From: Pseudomonas sp. CBZ-4
Lineage (GTDB): Bacteria > Pseudomonadota > Gammaproteobacteria > Pseudomonadales > Pseudomonadaceae
DNA: 46,769 bases
Reading direction: 5' to 3'
Assembly (NCBI RefSeq): GCF_000346755.1
Contig: NZ_ANNV01000004.1
Coordinates: forward strand, 1 to 46,769
The first letter of the stretch is position 1. Each line of letters begins with the position of its first letter. The notes beneath the pieces are model-generated. The model ran no database searches. It had not been told where the DNA came from and worked only from the letters and a program-made list of their open reading frames with translations. Made by a program: the position numbers and the translations under genes. This document shows positions 8,166 through 16,380 of this stretch, in pieces.

Positions 8166-9506
8166 TTATTCGTCCCCGGTGCAGGTGCGCGGCGTCAGGC
8201 CTTTTTCCTTGGCGAAGGCCGCGGATTTTTCATCGATCAGCGGGCGCAACAACGCGCGGTCGGCGGCGATCCACTCGCTGACCAGCGTCCAGTTGGCGCC
8301 GTCCCATTGCTGCACGCGCGCCGAGCCGCCGCCTTCGTGGTCGCGGCACGACAGCTTGAGGTTTTGCATCAGGCCCAGGTAGCCCATGTCCTTGAGGCGC
8401 GCGTCGTCGATGTTCAGGTGTTCCAGGCCCCAGCGGCCTTCTTCGCCATTGAGCGGGCGCTTGCCGAACTTGGCCTGGCCGGTGCGGATCGCTTCCACCG
8501 CGACGGCGGCGTTTACCAGGCCGGAGTTGTAGTAGACGCTGCCGAAGTTTTTCAGGTCCTTGAGGTCGCTGTGGCCCTTGTCGAGGATGGATTGCTTGAG
8601 GCGTTTGTGGATCTCGAAGTCCGCGCCGGCCGGGTATGGCGTCAGCGCCAGGTAGCCCTTGGCGGCGGCACCGGCGGGCAGCACGTCTTCGCTGGAACTG
8701 GCCCAGATGTCGCCGATGATGTGGTCCACCGGGAAGCCAAAGCGCGCGGCGGTCTTCACCGCAACGGGGGTCGATACGCCCCAGGTGCGCAGGAACACCC
8801 AGTCCGGGTTGGCCTGGCGCACCTGGCGCCACTGTGCCGATTGCTCGTTGCCCGGATCGGCCACCGGAATCTGGATATTTTCAAAGCCGTATTTTTCCGC
8901 CAGCAACTTCAACGGGCCGAGGGTTTCGCGACCGTAGGCCGAGTCGTGGTAGACCGTGGCGATCTTCTTGCCCTTGAGCTTGTCGAACCCGCCCTCTCGC
9001 TGGGCGATGTAGTTCACCAGGGTCGAGGCCTCGCTGTAGAAGGTCAGCATCACCGGGAAGTTGTACGGGAATACCGTGCCGTCGGTGGCTTCGGTGCGCC
9101 CGTAACCGAGGGTGATCAGCGGGATCTTGTCCACTTCCGCACGCTCGCTCAGGGCATACGCCGCCGGTGCGCCGTTGGGCTGGTACACCGCGACCGGCGC
9201 GCCGTCCAGGCCATTCTTGAAGCGCTCGTAGCACTCGATGCCCTTCTCCGCCGTCCACTCGGTCTCGCACTCCTGCCACACCAACTTGACGCCGTTGATG
9301 CCGCCTTCGACTTCGTTGATATAGCGCAGGTAGTCGATCATCCCGGCCCACACCTGCACGCCGCTGGAGGCATAGGCGCCAACGCGGTAGGTGGCCAGGG
9401 GAATGAATTGCTGGTCCGGCGAGGCGATTGCCTGAGGCACAGCACCGGCCAGGGTGGCCAGCGCAAACGCAGCGCCGACCAGGGAACGTTTCAAGGATGC
9501 ACGCAT
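8166..9506 (-). CDS. LivJ/LivK-type periplasmic substrate-binding protein
   Basis: Periplasmic receptor of 446 aa (Peripla_BP_6 type). The start at 9506 gives a clean signal peptide (MRASLKRSLVGAAFALATLA, cleavage near AIA-SPDQ); the longer upstream reading has no signal. The sequence GINGVKLVWQE matches the family's GINGR..L region. It is longer than the usual 370-aa LivK, as in receptors for aromatic acids, amides or other small organic acids. Its position between livM and livF is typical of such operons. Substrate unknown; the neighbouring sulfur genes are only weak context. Confidence 0.88.
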   Translation of the reverse strand: MRASLKRSLVGAAFALATLAGAVPQAIASPDQQFIPLATYRVGAYASSGVQVWAGMIDYLRYINEVEGGINGVKLVWQECETEWTAEKGIECYERFKNGLDGAPVAVYQPNGAPAAYALSERAEVDKIPLITLGYGRTEATDGTVFPYNFPVMLTFYSEASTLVNYIAQREGGFDKLKGKKIATVYHDSAYGRETLGPLKLLAEKYGFENIQIPVADPGNEQSAQWRQVRQANPDWVFLRTWGVSTPVAVKTAARFGFPVDHIIGDIWASSSEDVLPAGAAAKGYLALTPYPAGADFEIHKRLKQSILDKGHSDLKDLKNFGSVYYNSGLVNAAVAVEAIRTGQAKFGKRPLNGEEGRWGLEHLNIDDARLKDMGYLGLMQNLKLSCRDHEGGGSARVQQWDGANWTLVSEWIAADRALLRPLIDEKSAAFAKEKGLTPRTCTGDE

Positions 9507-9525
9507 GGAAGATTCTCTTGGGAAG

Positions 9526-10575
9526 TTAGAAACGCAGCGGCCACTGCCGCACACGGTCACGCAGGTTGTGCAACAGGCGGATCAAGCCCTCGGGTTCCTT
9601 GATCAGGAACACGATGATCAACACGCCAAAGATGATTTTCTGCAGGTTCTGCAACTGCCCCGCATCCACCGAGCCGCCGAACAACGCCTGCCCGGCATGG
9701 CTGAGGAAAATCGGCAGCACACTGATAAACGCCGCACCGACGAAGTTGCCGGCGATGCTGCCCATGCCACCGATAATGATGATGAACAGGATCTGGAATG
9801 AGCGATTGATATCAAAGCTGCTGGTGCTGGCCGTGCCCAGGTAGGCAAAGGCCCACAACGCGCCGGCGATGCCTAAGTAGAACGAGCTGACCGCAAACGC
9901 CAGGCGCTTGTAGCGCACCACCGGAATGCCGACCACGGCGGCGGCGGTGTCCATGTCGCGGATCGCCATCCAGTTGCGCCCCACCTGGCTGCGCACCAGG
10001 TTGATCGCGGTCCAGGTCAGCAGCAGCACCGTGACCAGCGTCAGCAGGTAGCGGCCCAGCGGGGTGTTGAGGTCATGGCCGAACAGCGCGAGCTTGGGCG
10101 CGGAGATGGTCCCGGACGAGCCGTAGTTGTAGAACCAGGGGAATTTGACGAACAGCCATTCCAAAAAGAACTGCGCGGCCAACGTGGTGACCATCAGGTA
10201 AAAGCCCTTGATCCGCGAGCTGGGCAAGCCGAACAGCAACCCGACCAGCGCGCTGATGATCCCGCCGCCGAGCAGTGCCACCGGCAAGCCCAGCTCCGGC
10301 AGGCGCAGCAAAAACCCATAGGTGGCAAACGCGCCGACGGCCATGAACCCGGCCGCGCCCACCGAGGTTTGCCCGGTGTAGCCGGTCAACAGGTTCAGAC
10401 CCAGCCCGGCCAGGGACAGCACCAGGAACGGGATCAAAATCGCGTTCAGCCAATAGTCATTGCCCCACAGCGGCACCACGACAAACCCCAGCGCCAACAG
10501 GCCAAGGAGGCCCCACGGGATGCGCCGCTGGATCAGCAACAAGGGCGCGGTTTCTTGTGCAACAGGAATCGACAT
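9526..10575 (-). CDS. LivM-type ABC permease
   Basis: Inner-membrane permease (349 aa) with about ten hydrophobic segments and the family sequence LLTGYTGQTSVGAAGFMAVGA. The ATG at 10575 is chosen over a GTG at 10599 because it follows the livH stop by 4 nt instead of overlapping it and has a GAG purine motif upstream. With LivH it forms the transmembrane channel of the importer. The cytoplasmic loop containing IIGGMGSIAGNFVGAAFIS is the conserved ATPase-contact region of the family. Confidence 0.92.
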   Translation of the reverse strand: MSIPVAQETAPLLLIQRRIPWGLLGLLALGFVVVPLWGNDYWLNAILIPFLVLSLAGLGLNLLTGYTGQTSVGAAGFMAVGAFATYGFLLRLPELGLPVALLGGGIISALVGLLFGLPSSRIKGFYLMVTTLAAQFFLEWLFVKFPWFYNYGSSGTISAPKLALFGHDLNTPLGRYLLTLVTVLLLTWTAINLVRSQVGRNWMAIRDMDTAAAVVGIPVVRYKRLAFAVSSFYLGIAGALWAFAYLGTASTSSFDINRSFQILFIIIIGGMGSIAGNFVGAAFISVLPIFLSHAGQALFGGSVDAGQLQNLQKIIFGVLIIVFLIKEPEGLIRLLHNLRDRVRQWPLRF

Positions 10576-10579
10576 GGTT

Positions 10580-11461
10580 TCAGACTCGCTCGATGGCACG
10601 CTCGCCGAACAGGCCGGCGGGACGGATATACAGGAAGGCCAGGGCCAATACGTAGGCGAACCACGGCGTGATGCCGCCGCCGATCAGCGGGCCGATATAC
10701 ACCTCGGCGAGGTTCTCGGCCGCGCCGACAATCAGCCCGCCGACAATCGCCCCGCCAATCGAGGTAAAGCCGCCGATGATCAGCACCGGCAAGGCCTTGA
10801 GCACCACCAGCGACAGCGAGAACTGCACGCCCTGGCGCGCGCCCCACAGCAGCCCGGCGACCAGCCCGACAATCCCGGCCACCGCCCAGACGATCTGCCA
10901 GATGCGGTTGAGGTTGATCCCGATGGACAGCGCCGCCGTGGTGTCATCCGCCACCGCGCGCAGCGACACACCGATGCGGGTCTTGTTGAACAGCAGCGCC
11001 AGCACCGTCACCAGCACCACTGCCGCCGCTGCGGCGATCAGGTCGAACTGGCTGAGCATCAGCGGACCGACAAACAGCGGCACGTCGTCGATGCCCAAAT
11101 CCAGCGCGCGCACCTGCGAGCCCATCAGGCCTTGGGCGAGGCCTTCGATGATGAACGACAGGCCCAGCGTGGCCATGAACAAGGTGATCTGCGAACGGTT
11201 GACCAAGGGCCGCAGCACCAGGCGTTCGATCAGCAGTGCGCCGACGATCATCACGAGCACCGTCAGCAACAACGCCAGGGCAAACGGCACGCCCTGATCG
11301 TGCAGGCTGACGAAGGTCAGCGCGGCGAACAGCAACATCGCGCCCTGGGCAAAGTTGAACACGCCGCTGGCCTTGTAGATCAGCACAAAGCCGATAGCGA
11401 CCAGCGAGTACATGGTGCCGGCGAGCAGGCCGCCGAGCAGGGTTTCGAAGAAGAAGGTCAT
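10580..11461 (-). CDS. LivH-type ABC permease
   Basis: Inner-membrane permease of 293 aa with eight to nine hydrophobic segments. The N-terminus contains the hallmark GTMYSLVAIGFVLIYKASGV-FNFAQGA, and the C-terminal half has the coupling sequence IIGGFTSIGGAIVGGLIVGA. Start and livG stop overlap by one base (TGATG), so translation is coupled. It pairs with LivM. Confidence 0.93.
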   Translation of the reverse strand: MTFFFETLLGGLLAGTMYSLVAIGFVLIYKASGVFNFAQGAMLLFAALTFVSLHDQGVPFALALLLTVLVMIVGALLIERLVLRPLVNRSQITLFMATLGLSFIIEGLAQGLMGSQVRALDLGIDDVPLFVGPLMLSQFDLIAAAAAVVLVTVLALLFNKTRIGVSLRAVADDTTAALSIGINLNRIWQIVWAVAGIVGLVAGLLWGARQGVQFSLSLVVLKALPVLIIGGFTSIGGAIVGGLIVGAAENLAEVYIGPLIGGGITPWFAYVLALAFLYIRPAGLFGERAIERV

Positions 11462-12231
11462 CAGTGCGCCACTCCCAGGTAGGCCGCGATCACGTCGGGA
11501 TTGGCTTGCACTTCGGCAGGCGTGCCGTCGCCGACCTTGCGCCCGTAGTCGAGCACCACCACGTGGTGGGACAGGCCCATGACCACGCCGATGTCGTGTT
11601 CGATCAACACCACGGTGGTGCCCAGGTCGCGGTTGACGTCGGCGACGAAGCGCGCCATGTCCTGTTTTTCCTCGGCGTTCATCCCGGCCATGGGTTCATC
11701 GAGCAACAGCAGGCTGGGCCCGGCGATCAAGGCGCGGCCCAACTCCACGCGTTTTTGCAGGCCGTAGGACAGGTTGCCCACCAGCACATCGCGGTGCGCT
11801 TGCAGCTCCAGAAATTCGAGAATGCCTTGGGCCCGCACGCGGAAGGCGTCGGCCTCGCGGCGCGCGCGGGGCAAGCCGAGGGCGTGTTCGAGAAAGCTGC
11901 TGCGCTGATGCCGCGACAGACCGGTGAGGATGTTGTCGAGCACGCTCATCTTCTTGAACAGCGCGTTGTTCTGGAACGTGCGGCCGATGCCCCGGCGCGC
12001 TGCGCCCAGTGGGTCGATGCGGTGGAAGTGCTGGTCTTCGAAGACGATCTCGCCGGCGTCGAAGCGGTACACGCCGTTGAGCACATTGAGCAACGAACTC
12101 TTGCCCGCACCGTTGGGCCCGATCAGCGCGCAGATCTCGCCGCGCGCGACGTCGAAGGACAAGGCATTGATCGCCTTGACCCCCTTGAACGACAGCGAGA
12201 TATCCCGCACCTGGAGAATGGCTTGGCTCAT
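11461..12231 (-). CDS. LivG-type ABC uptake ATPase
   Basis: First ATPase of the importer (256 aa). Walker A GPNGAGKSS, signature LSYGLQKRVELGRAL, Walker B LLLDEPMAGMNAEE and the switch LIEHD are all visible. The helical insertion (VLDNILTGLSRHQRSSFLEH) is typical of LivG. The upstream part of the frame (12232-12390) lacks family sequence, so the ATG at 12231 is used; it overlaps the preceding gene by 4 nt (ATGA). Confidence 0.93.
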   Translation of the reverse strand: MSQAILQVRDISLSFKGVKAINALSFDVARGEICALIGPNGAGKSSLLNVLNGVYRFDAGEIVFEDQHFHRIDPLGAARRGIGRTFQNNALFKKMSVLDNILTGLSRHQRSSFLEHALGLPRARREADAFRVRAQGILEFLELQAHRDVLVGNLSYGLQKRVELGRALIAGPSLLLLDEPMAGMNAEEKQDMARFVADVNRDLGTTVVLIEHDIGVVMGLSHHVVVLDYGRKVGDGTPAEVQANPDVIAAYLGVAH

Positions 12232-13127
12232 GCGATGTCCCGTTTGAATTCGGCCAGCCACACGGGTGATGAGGTGGCTTTGAGGGGTTGCCAGATATAA
12301 GCCAGGCGTTGGAAGCCGAGCAGTTTGCGCACGCGGTTTTTCAGCAGGCGCCGCAGGCCGCTTTGCGGGTGGGCGATGGCCCAGTCGCACAGGCGTCGGC
12401 GCCAGGTGCCGTGGGGGGCGAGGCGGCTTTCGATTTCAGCGGCCAGGTGTTGCAGGCGTTCGGCAGACAACAGCAAGCCGGTGGGCGCGACTTCACGGCG
12501 ATCGCGCTGCGCCGAGGCCAGGCTTTCCGGGAAGGCCAGGCCGTGGCCGGTGTTGAGCCATTGCTCCAGCAGCACCGCCAGGCCGCCCTGCCAGTGGGTG
12601 CCCTCTTCGCTCCACAAGGCAGTTTCGCCAGAGGGTTGCCACCAGCGGGCGAGGTGTTGCGCGGGATCGGTCGGGCCGAGCAGTTGCACGAAGTCCACCC
12701 GATTGGCGGACGCCCAGTGCCTGTTCTGCCGACCTTGCACATAAGAATGGCTGGGGCGGATGCGCCATAGATGGTGCTGCACTGCTTCCGGCTCCAGGTC
12801 ATCGGCCAGGGTCAGTACCTGCCCACCAACGGATTGGGCGGCCAGGGCCAACAGCAACAGGTTTGGCTCAAACGCACCGCTCAAGGCCAAGCGCGACTGC
12901 TCGCTGAAGCCCTGCTGGCGCAAGCCATCGGCCAGGCGCTCGACGTCACGCAAGACGTCGATCCAGCGCCACGCATACCACTGGCCCTGGCGCTTGTGGC
13001 GCAGGGCGGTGTGCAGCGGGGTGATCTGCGCCCAGTGGTGCAGTTGCTCCAAAGCCTTGGGTAGATTGCCGAGCAGTTCGGCGGGCCATTCCACGGCCAG
13101 CGGGCGTTTTAGTTCGTGCACGCTCAT
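12228..13127 (-). CDS. Degenerate acyl-CoA synthetase-like protein (AMP-binding fold, no catalytic motifs)
   Basis: First gene of the uptake operon, 299 aa. The N-terminal 120 residues look like the start of a long-chain acyl-CoA synthetase: LHTALRHKRQGQWYAWRWID followed by a QSVGG motif like the family's AQALGG. Residues about 195-280 resemble the segment after the P-loop: GLAFPESLASAQRDRREVAP, then LQHLAAEIESRL. The part between is shortened: no TSGTTGxPK P-loop, no YGxTE motif and no C-terminal domain. It cannot adenylate a substrate by the known mechanism. Full-length AMP-binding genes often head such importer operons, so this is probably a decayed copy, still coupled to livG by a 4-nt overlap. 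It may retain a binding or translational role. Identification rests on motifs I recognise, not on an alignment. Confidence 0.65.
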   Translation of the reverse strand: MSVHELKRPLAVEWPAELLGNLPKALEQLHHWAQITPLHTALRHKRQGQWYAWRWIDVLRDVERLADGLRQQGFSEQSRLALSGAFEPNLLLLALAAQSVGGQVLTLADDLEPEAVQHHLWRIRPSHSYVQGRQNRHWASANRVDFVQLLGPTDPAQHLARWWQPSGETALWSEEGTHWQGGLAVLLEQWLNTGHGLAFPESLASAQRDRREVAPTGLLLSAERLQHLAAEIESRLAPHGTWRRRLCDWAIAHPQSGLRRLLKNRVRKLLGFQRLAYIWQPLKATSSPVWLAEFKRDIA

Positions 13128-13203
13128 AGGGGTAATGCTCCTATTGGTGGGGTGTGCGTGCGGTGGTCCGCTGGCCGAGAAAGATCAAACAATGAAGATC
13201 AAA

Positions 13204-13292
13204 TGTGGGAGCTGGCTTGCCTGCGATGGCGGTGGGTCAGCTGATCATTTTTCAACTGACCGTCCGCTATCGCAGGCAAGCCAGCTCCCACA
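13204..13292. repeat. REP doublet (inverted pair)
   Basis: Inverted pair of the same REP arm as at 5898 (here TGTGGGAGCTGGCTTGCCTG in, CAGGCAAGCCAGCTCCCACA out). It lies between the 3' end of the monooxygenase gene and the start of the synthetase-like gene, both on the minus strand, so it separates two minus-strand operons. The internal spacer pairs weakly (GGTCAGCTGA with TCAACTGACC). Confidence 0.95.
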
Positions 13293-13311
13293 TTTGATCC
13301 AGGTGTTTCTG

Positions 13312-14691
13312 TTAGAGGGTGGTGGCCTTGAGATCGCGGTAGCTGGCGCCGGGGTGGTTGGCGCCCAACCGCGCACCGTCACCAAACAGCTTCTCGCGCA
13401 ACGTGCCCTGGGCGTACTCGGTCTTGTACACACCGCGCTTCTGCAACTCCGGCACCAGCAACTCCACGGCGTCGACAAAAGTCTCGTGGGTCAGTGCGTA
13501 CGCCAGGTTGAAGCCGTCCACGTCGGTGTCTTCGACCCACTCCTGCAACAGGTCGGCCACGGTCTCAGGGCCGCCGACAAACAACGGACCAAAGCCACCA
13601 ATACCCACCCAATCCGCCAGCTCATTGGGCGTCCACACTTTGTTCGGATCGGCCGTGGAGAACGCTTCCACTGCCGACTGAATCGCATTGGTGTGCACAT
13701 GCTTGAGCGGTTCATCCGGCTTGAACTGGCTGAAATCAATACCGGTCCAGCCGGAGATCAACGCCATCGCGCCTTCGTAGCTGACGTAGGATTTGTATTC
13801 GTCGAACTTGGCCTTGGCCTTCGCATCGGTCTCGCCGACGATCACCGTCTGCAAGTTGAAGATCAGGATCTTCTTCGGATCGCGGCCGGCCTCGGCCGCA
13901 CGGCGGCGGATGTCGGCGACGGTTTTTTTCAGCAGGACCTTGGACGGCGCGGCGACGAACACGCACTCGGCCTGCTCGGCGGCAAACTGCTTGCCACGGC
14001 TGGACGCACCCGCCTGGTACAGCACCGGCGTACGTTGCGGCGATGGCTCGCACAGGTGAATGCCGGGCACCTGGAAGTGTTTGCCGACGTGGCGGATCTC
14101 GTGGATCTTGCTCGGGTCGCTGAAAATCCGCCGCTCACGGTCGCGCAGCACGGCGCCCTCTTCCCAACTGCCTTCCCAGAGTTTGTAGCAGACCTCCAGG
14201 TATTCCTCGGCGTAGTCATAACGCGCGTCGTGTTCGGTCTGGGCTTTCTGGCCGAGGTTCTTTGCGCCGCTTTCCAGGTAGGAGGTGACGATGTTCCAGC
14301 CGATGCGGCCCTTGGTCAGGTGATCCAGGGTCGATAGGCGGCGGGCAAACGGATAAGGGTGTTCAAACGACAGCGATGCCGTCAGGCCAAACCCCAGGTG
14401 TTCGGTGACCAGGGCCATCGGCGCGATCAGCGACAGCGGGTCGTTGACCGGCACCTGGGTGGCCTGGCGAATGGCGGCGTCGCCGTTGCCGTTGTACACG
14501 TCGTAGATGCCCAGCACGTCGGCGATGAACAGGCCGTCGAACTTGCCACGCTCAAGAATCCTGGCCAGGTCGGTCCAGTATTCCAGGTCCTTGTACTGCC
14601 ACGAACGGTCGCGCGGGTGCGCCCACAGGCCGGGGGATTGGTGGCCGACGCAGTTCATGTCGAAGGCATTCAAGCGGATTTCACGGGCCAT
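13312..14691 (-). CDS. LLM-class FMN-dependent monooxygenase (NtaA/SnaA/DszA family)
   Basis: Flavin-dependent monooxygenase of 459 aa. It shows the family N-terminus (LNAFDMNCVGHQSPGLWAHP), then a long TIM-barrel with HLTKGRIGWNIVTSY, the conserved NtaA/DszA phosphate/FMN region, and GGPETVADLLQEWVE near the C-terminus. Relatives use FMNH2 from a separate reductase to open C-S or C-N bonds in sulfones, nitrilotriacetate or dimethyl sulfide. The neighbouring SfnB-like genes point to organosulfur use. The ATG at 14691 overlaps the preceding stop by one base (TGATG); a GTG one codon earlier is possible. No flavin reductase gene is nearby. Confidence 0.9.
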   Translation of the reverse strand: MAREIRLNAFDMNCVGHQSPGLWAHPRDRSWQYKDLEYWTDLARILERGKFDGLFIADVLGIYDVYNGNGDAAIRQATQVPVNDPLSLIAPMALVTEHLGFGLTASLSFEHPYPFARRLSTLDHLTKGRIGWNIVTSYLESGAKNLGQKAQTEHDARYDYAEEYLEVCYKLWEGSWEEGAVLRDRERRIFSDPSKIHEIRHVGKHFQVPGIHLCEPSPQRTPVLYQAGASSRGKQFAAEQAECVFVAAPSKVLLKKTVADIRRRAAEAGRDPKKILIFNLQTVIVGETDAKAKAKFDEYKSYVSYEGAMALISGWTGIDFSQFKPDEPLKHVHTNAIQSAVEAFSTADPNKVWTPNELADWVGIGGFGPLFVGGPETVADLLQEWVEDTDVDGFNLAYALTHETFVDAVELLVPELQKRGVYKTEYAQGTLREKLFGDGARLGANHPGASYRDLKATTL

Positions 14692-15017
14692 CACAGCACT
14701 CCGTTGAGGTGGTAGTTGCCGACGATCTGGTACTTGGCGCGCAGCGGATCATCCAGGGTCGAGGGCAGCGCGGTGCGTTGGCCGGTGAGTTCGAATTCGG
14801 CGTTGCTCGCCGCGATCAGGGCTTCGGCAGCGGCGATCTGCGCTTCGGTGGCGGCCACCGGGCTGGGATGGGTTACGGCGCGTTCCTGCAGGGCGGCGGC
14901 CACGTCGACGCGGATCTGCAAGTCGCCGAAGCGGCTGATCACGTAGGGGTCGGTGCTGGTTTCGACATGGCGGCGGGTGCTGTCCAGCAGTTGGCGGGCA
15001 AGGTTCAGGGCGGTCAT
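14691..15017 (-). pseudogene. C-terminal remnant of an SfnB-like acyl-CoA dehydrogenase-fold protein
   Basis: Open frame of 108 aa matching only the C-terminal helical domain of the neighbouring dehydrogenase: SRFGDLQIRVDVAAALQERA aligns with AAIGDLQWRVHGTEAILAKA, and YQIVGNYHLNGV with YHLIGNFVLNGV. The N-terminal and middle domains (about 270 residues) are absent. So is the DRFWRNARTHT segment, where the fragment jumps from TGQRTALPS to LDDPLR. It therefore looks like the deleted second copy of a tandem dehydrogenase pair. It keeps an ATG with GAGGA upstream and is coupled to the monooxygenase by TGATG overlap, so it may be translated and help load ribosomes onto that gene. Confidence 0.7.
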
Positions 15018-15029
15018 GGTTGCAGTTCC

Positions 15030-16226
15030 TCAGTTCCAGGCGTGGCGCGCGGGCTTCACGCCGTTGAGCACGAAGTTGCCGATCAGGTGGTACTTCCAGC
15101 GCGCCGGGTCGTGCAGGGTGTGGGTGCGGGCGTTACGCCAGAAGCGGTCGAGGTTGTGCTTGGCGGTGACCGAACGGGTGCCGGCCAGTTCGAACAGTTT
15201 GCTGCTGGCGAGCAAGGCGGTTTCGGCGGACAGCACCTTGGCCTGGGCGACGACCAGTGAGGCGTGGGCGACGCTGTCTTCGCTCGGTTCGGCGAGGGCG
15301 CGGTCCACGGCTTCGCCGGCTTTGGCGAGGATGGCTTCAGTGCCGTGCACGCGCCATTGCAGGTCACCGATGGCGGCGATGGTGAACGGGTCTTGCCAGC
15401 CATGCTCCTACTGGCTGTCGATCCACGGGCGCGCTTGGCGGGCATGGATTTTCGCTTGCTCAAGTGCGCCCAAGGCGATGCCGGTATCGACGGCCGCCTG
15501 GATAATCTGCGAAATCGGGCCGTTGGCCGTGGGTTGGTCGAAGGCCAAGTGGGCCGGGATCACAGCACTGCGCGGTAGGGTGACGCCATCGAGGGTCACG
15601 CCGCCGCTGGCGGTGGTGCGCTGGCCGAAGCCGTCCCAGCTGTCGATCACGTTCAAGCCTTGGGCATCGCGCTCGATAAACGCGATAAAGGCCTGATCCT
15701 TTTCGTTGTTGCCGACGGTGGGCACGATATGGGCGAACAACGCCCCGGTGCAGTAGAACTTCTCGCCATTGATTTGCGCGGTGTCGCCGTGGAAACGGAT
15801 CTGCGTGTCGAAGGTGCCGGCGTTCTTGCTCTTGGCTTCGGAGAACGCATTGCCGAAACGGTAGCCAGCCAGGACCTTGCCGAAGTAGTGACGTTTTTGT
15901 TCCTCGGTGGCGGTTTGCAGCAGGATGTCCACCACGCCCAGGTGGTTCTGCGGAATCTGCCCCAGGGACGGGTCGGCAGCGGAGATCAACTTGATCACCT
16001 CGGCCACGGTCACATAGGACACCTCGGCGCCGCCATAGGCCTTGGGAATGGTGATGCCCCACAAGCCGCTCGCGGAAAATTCGTCGAGTTCGGCAATCGG
16101 CAGGCGCCGCTCACGGTCGCGCTCACTGGCCTCGACGGCAAAACGGGCGGCCAGGCGCGTGGCGACGTCGATGGCTTCCGCGTCCGAGCGGATGATATGG
16201 GCAGGGTGTACAGGGTGGGCAGACAT
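15030..16226 (-). pseudogene. SfnB-like sulfur-acquisition flavin dehydrogenase/monooxygenase, interrupted by an in-frame amber codon
   Basis: Acyl-CoA dehydrogenase-fold flavoprotein of the SfnB/DszC group. Residues 1-272 read openly from the ATG at 16226 (GGAG ribosome site): N-terminal helical domain, middle beta domain (FHGDTAQINGEKFYCTGALF) and the start of the C-terminal domain. A TAG at 15408-15410 then stops the frame. The same frame continues without a break as EHGWQDPFTIAAIGDLQ to the TGA at 15030, including the family motif DRFWRNARTHT. Total length with the TAG read through is about 398 residues, normal for the family. A single-base change (for example TAC or CAG to TAG) explains it; sequencing error or suppression are alternatives. 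The downstream part has no good start. Confidence 0.8.
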
Positions 16227-16263
16227 GGGCCGACTCCAGGCTCCGATGGGATAACGGAGTGAT

Positions 16264-16279
16264 TGCAGGAGTCGTGCCT
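16264..16279 (-). promoter_or_regulatory. Sigma-54 type (-24/-12) promoter
   Basis: On the minus strand the sequence reads AGGCACGACTCCTGCAA. It has GG and GC separated by exactly ten bases and the GGCACG...TGCA consensus of RpoN promoters. Transcription would start about 12 bases downstream, near 16253, some 27 bases before the SfnB-like start codon. Sigma-54 control through SfnR-type activators is known for sulfone/dimethyl-sulfide genes in Pseudomonas, which fits the genes it would drive. No activator gene is in the window. Confidence 0.6.
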
Positions 16280-16380
16280 GAATTTAATCGCCAATAAAAT
16301 CAGCGGGTTATCGATTAAAGCGGCTGATGAACAGCGTGCTGAACCAGCAAAGTGTGCATCCACTGTTGCGTGGCGAACAG

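Noticed and set aside
15408..15410. TAG as a pyrrolysine or other recoded codon
   Set aside because: Pyrrolysine machinery is not expected in Pseudomonas, the family has no known recoding here, and no recoding gene is in the window.
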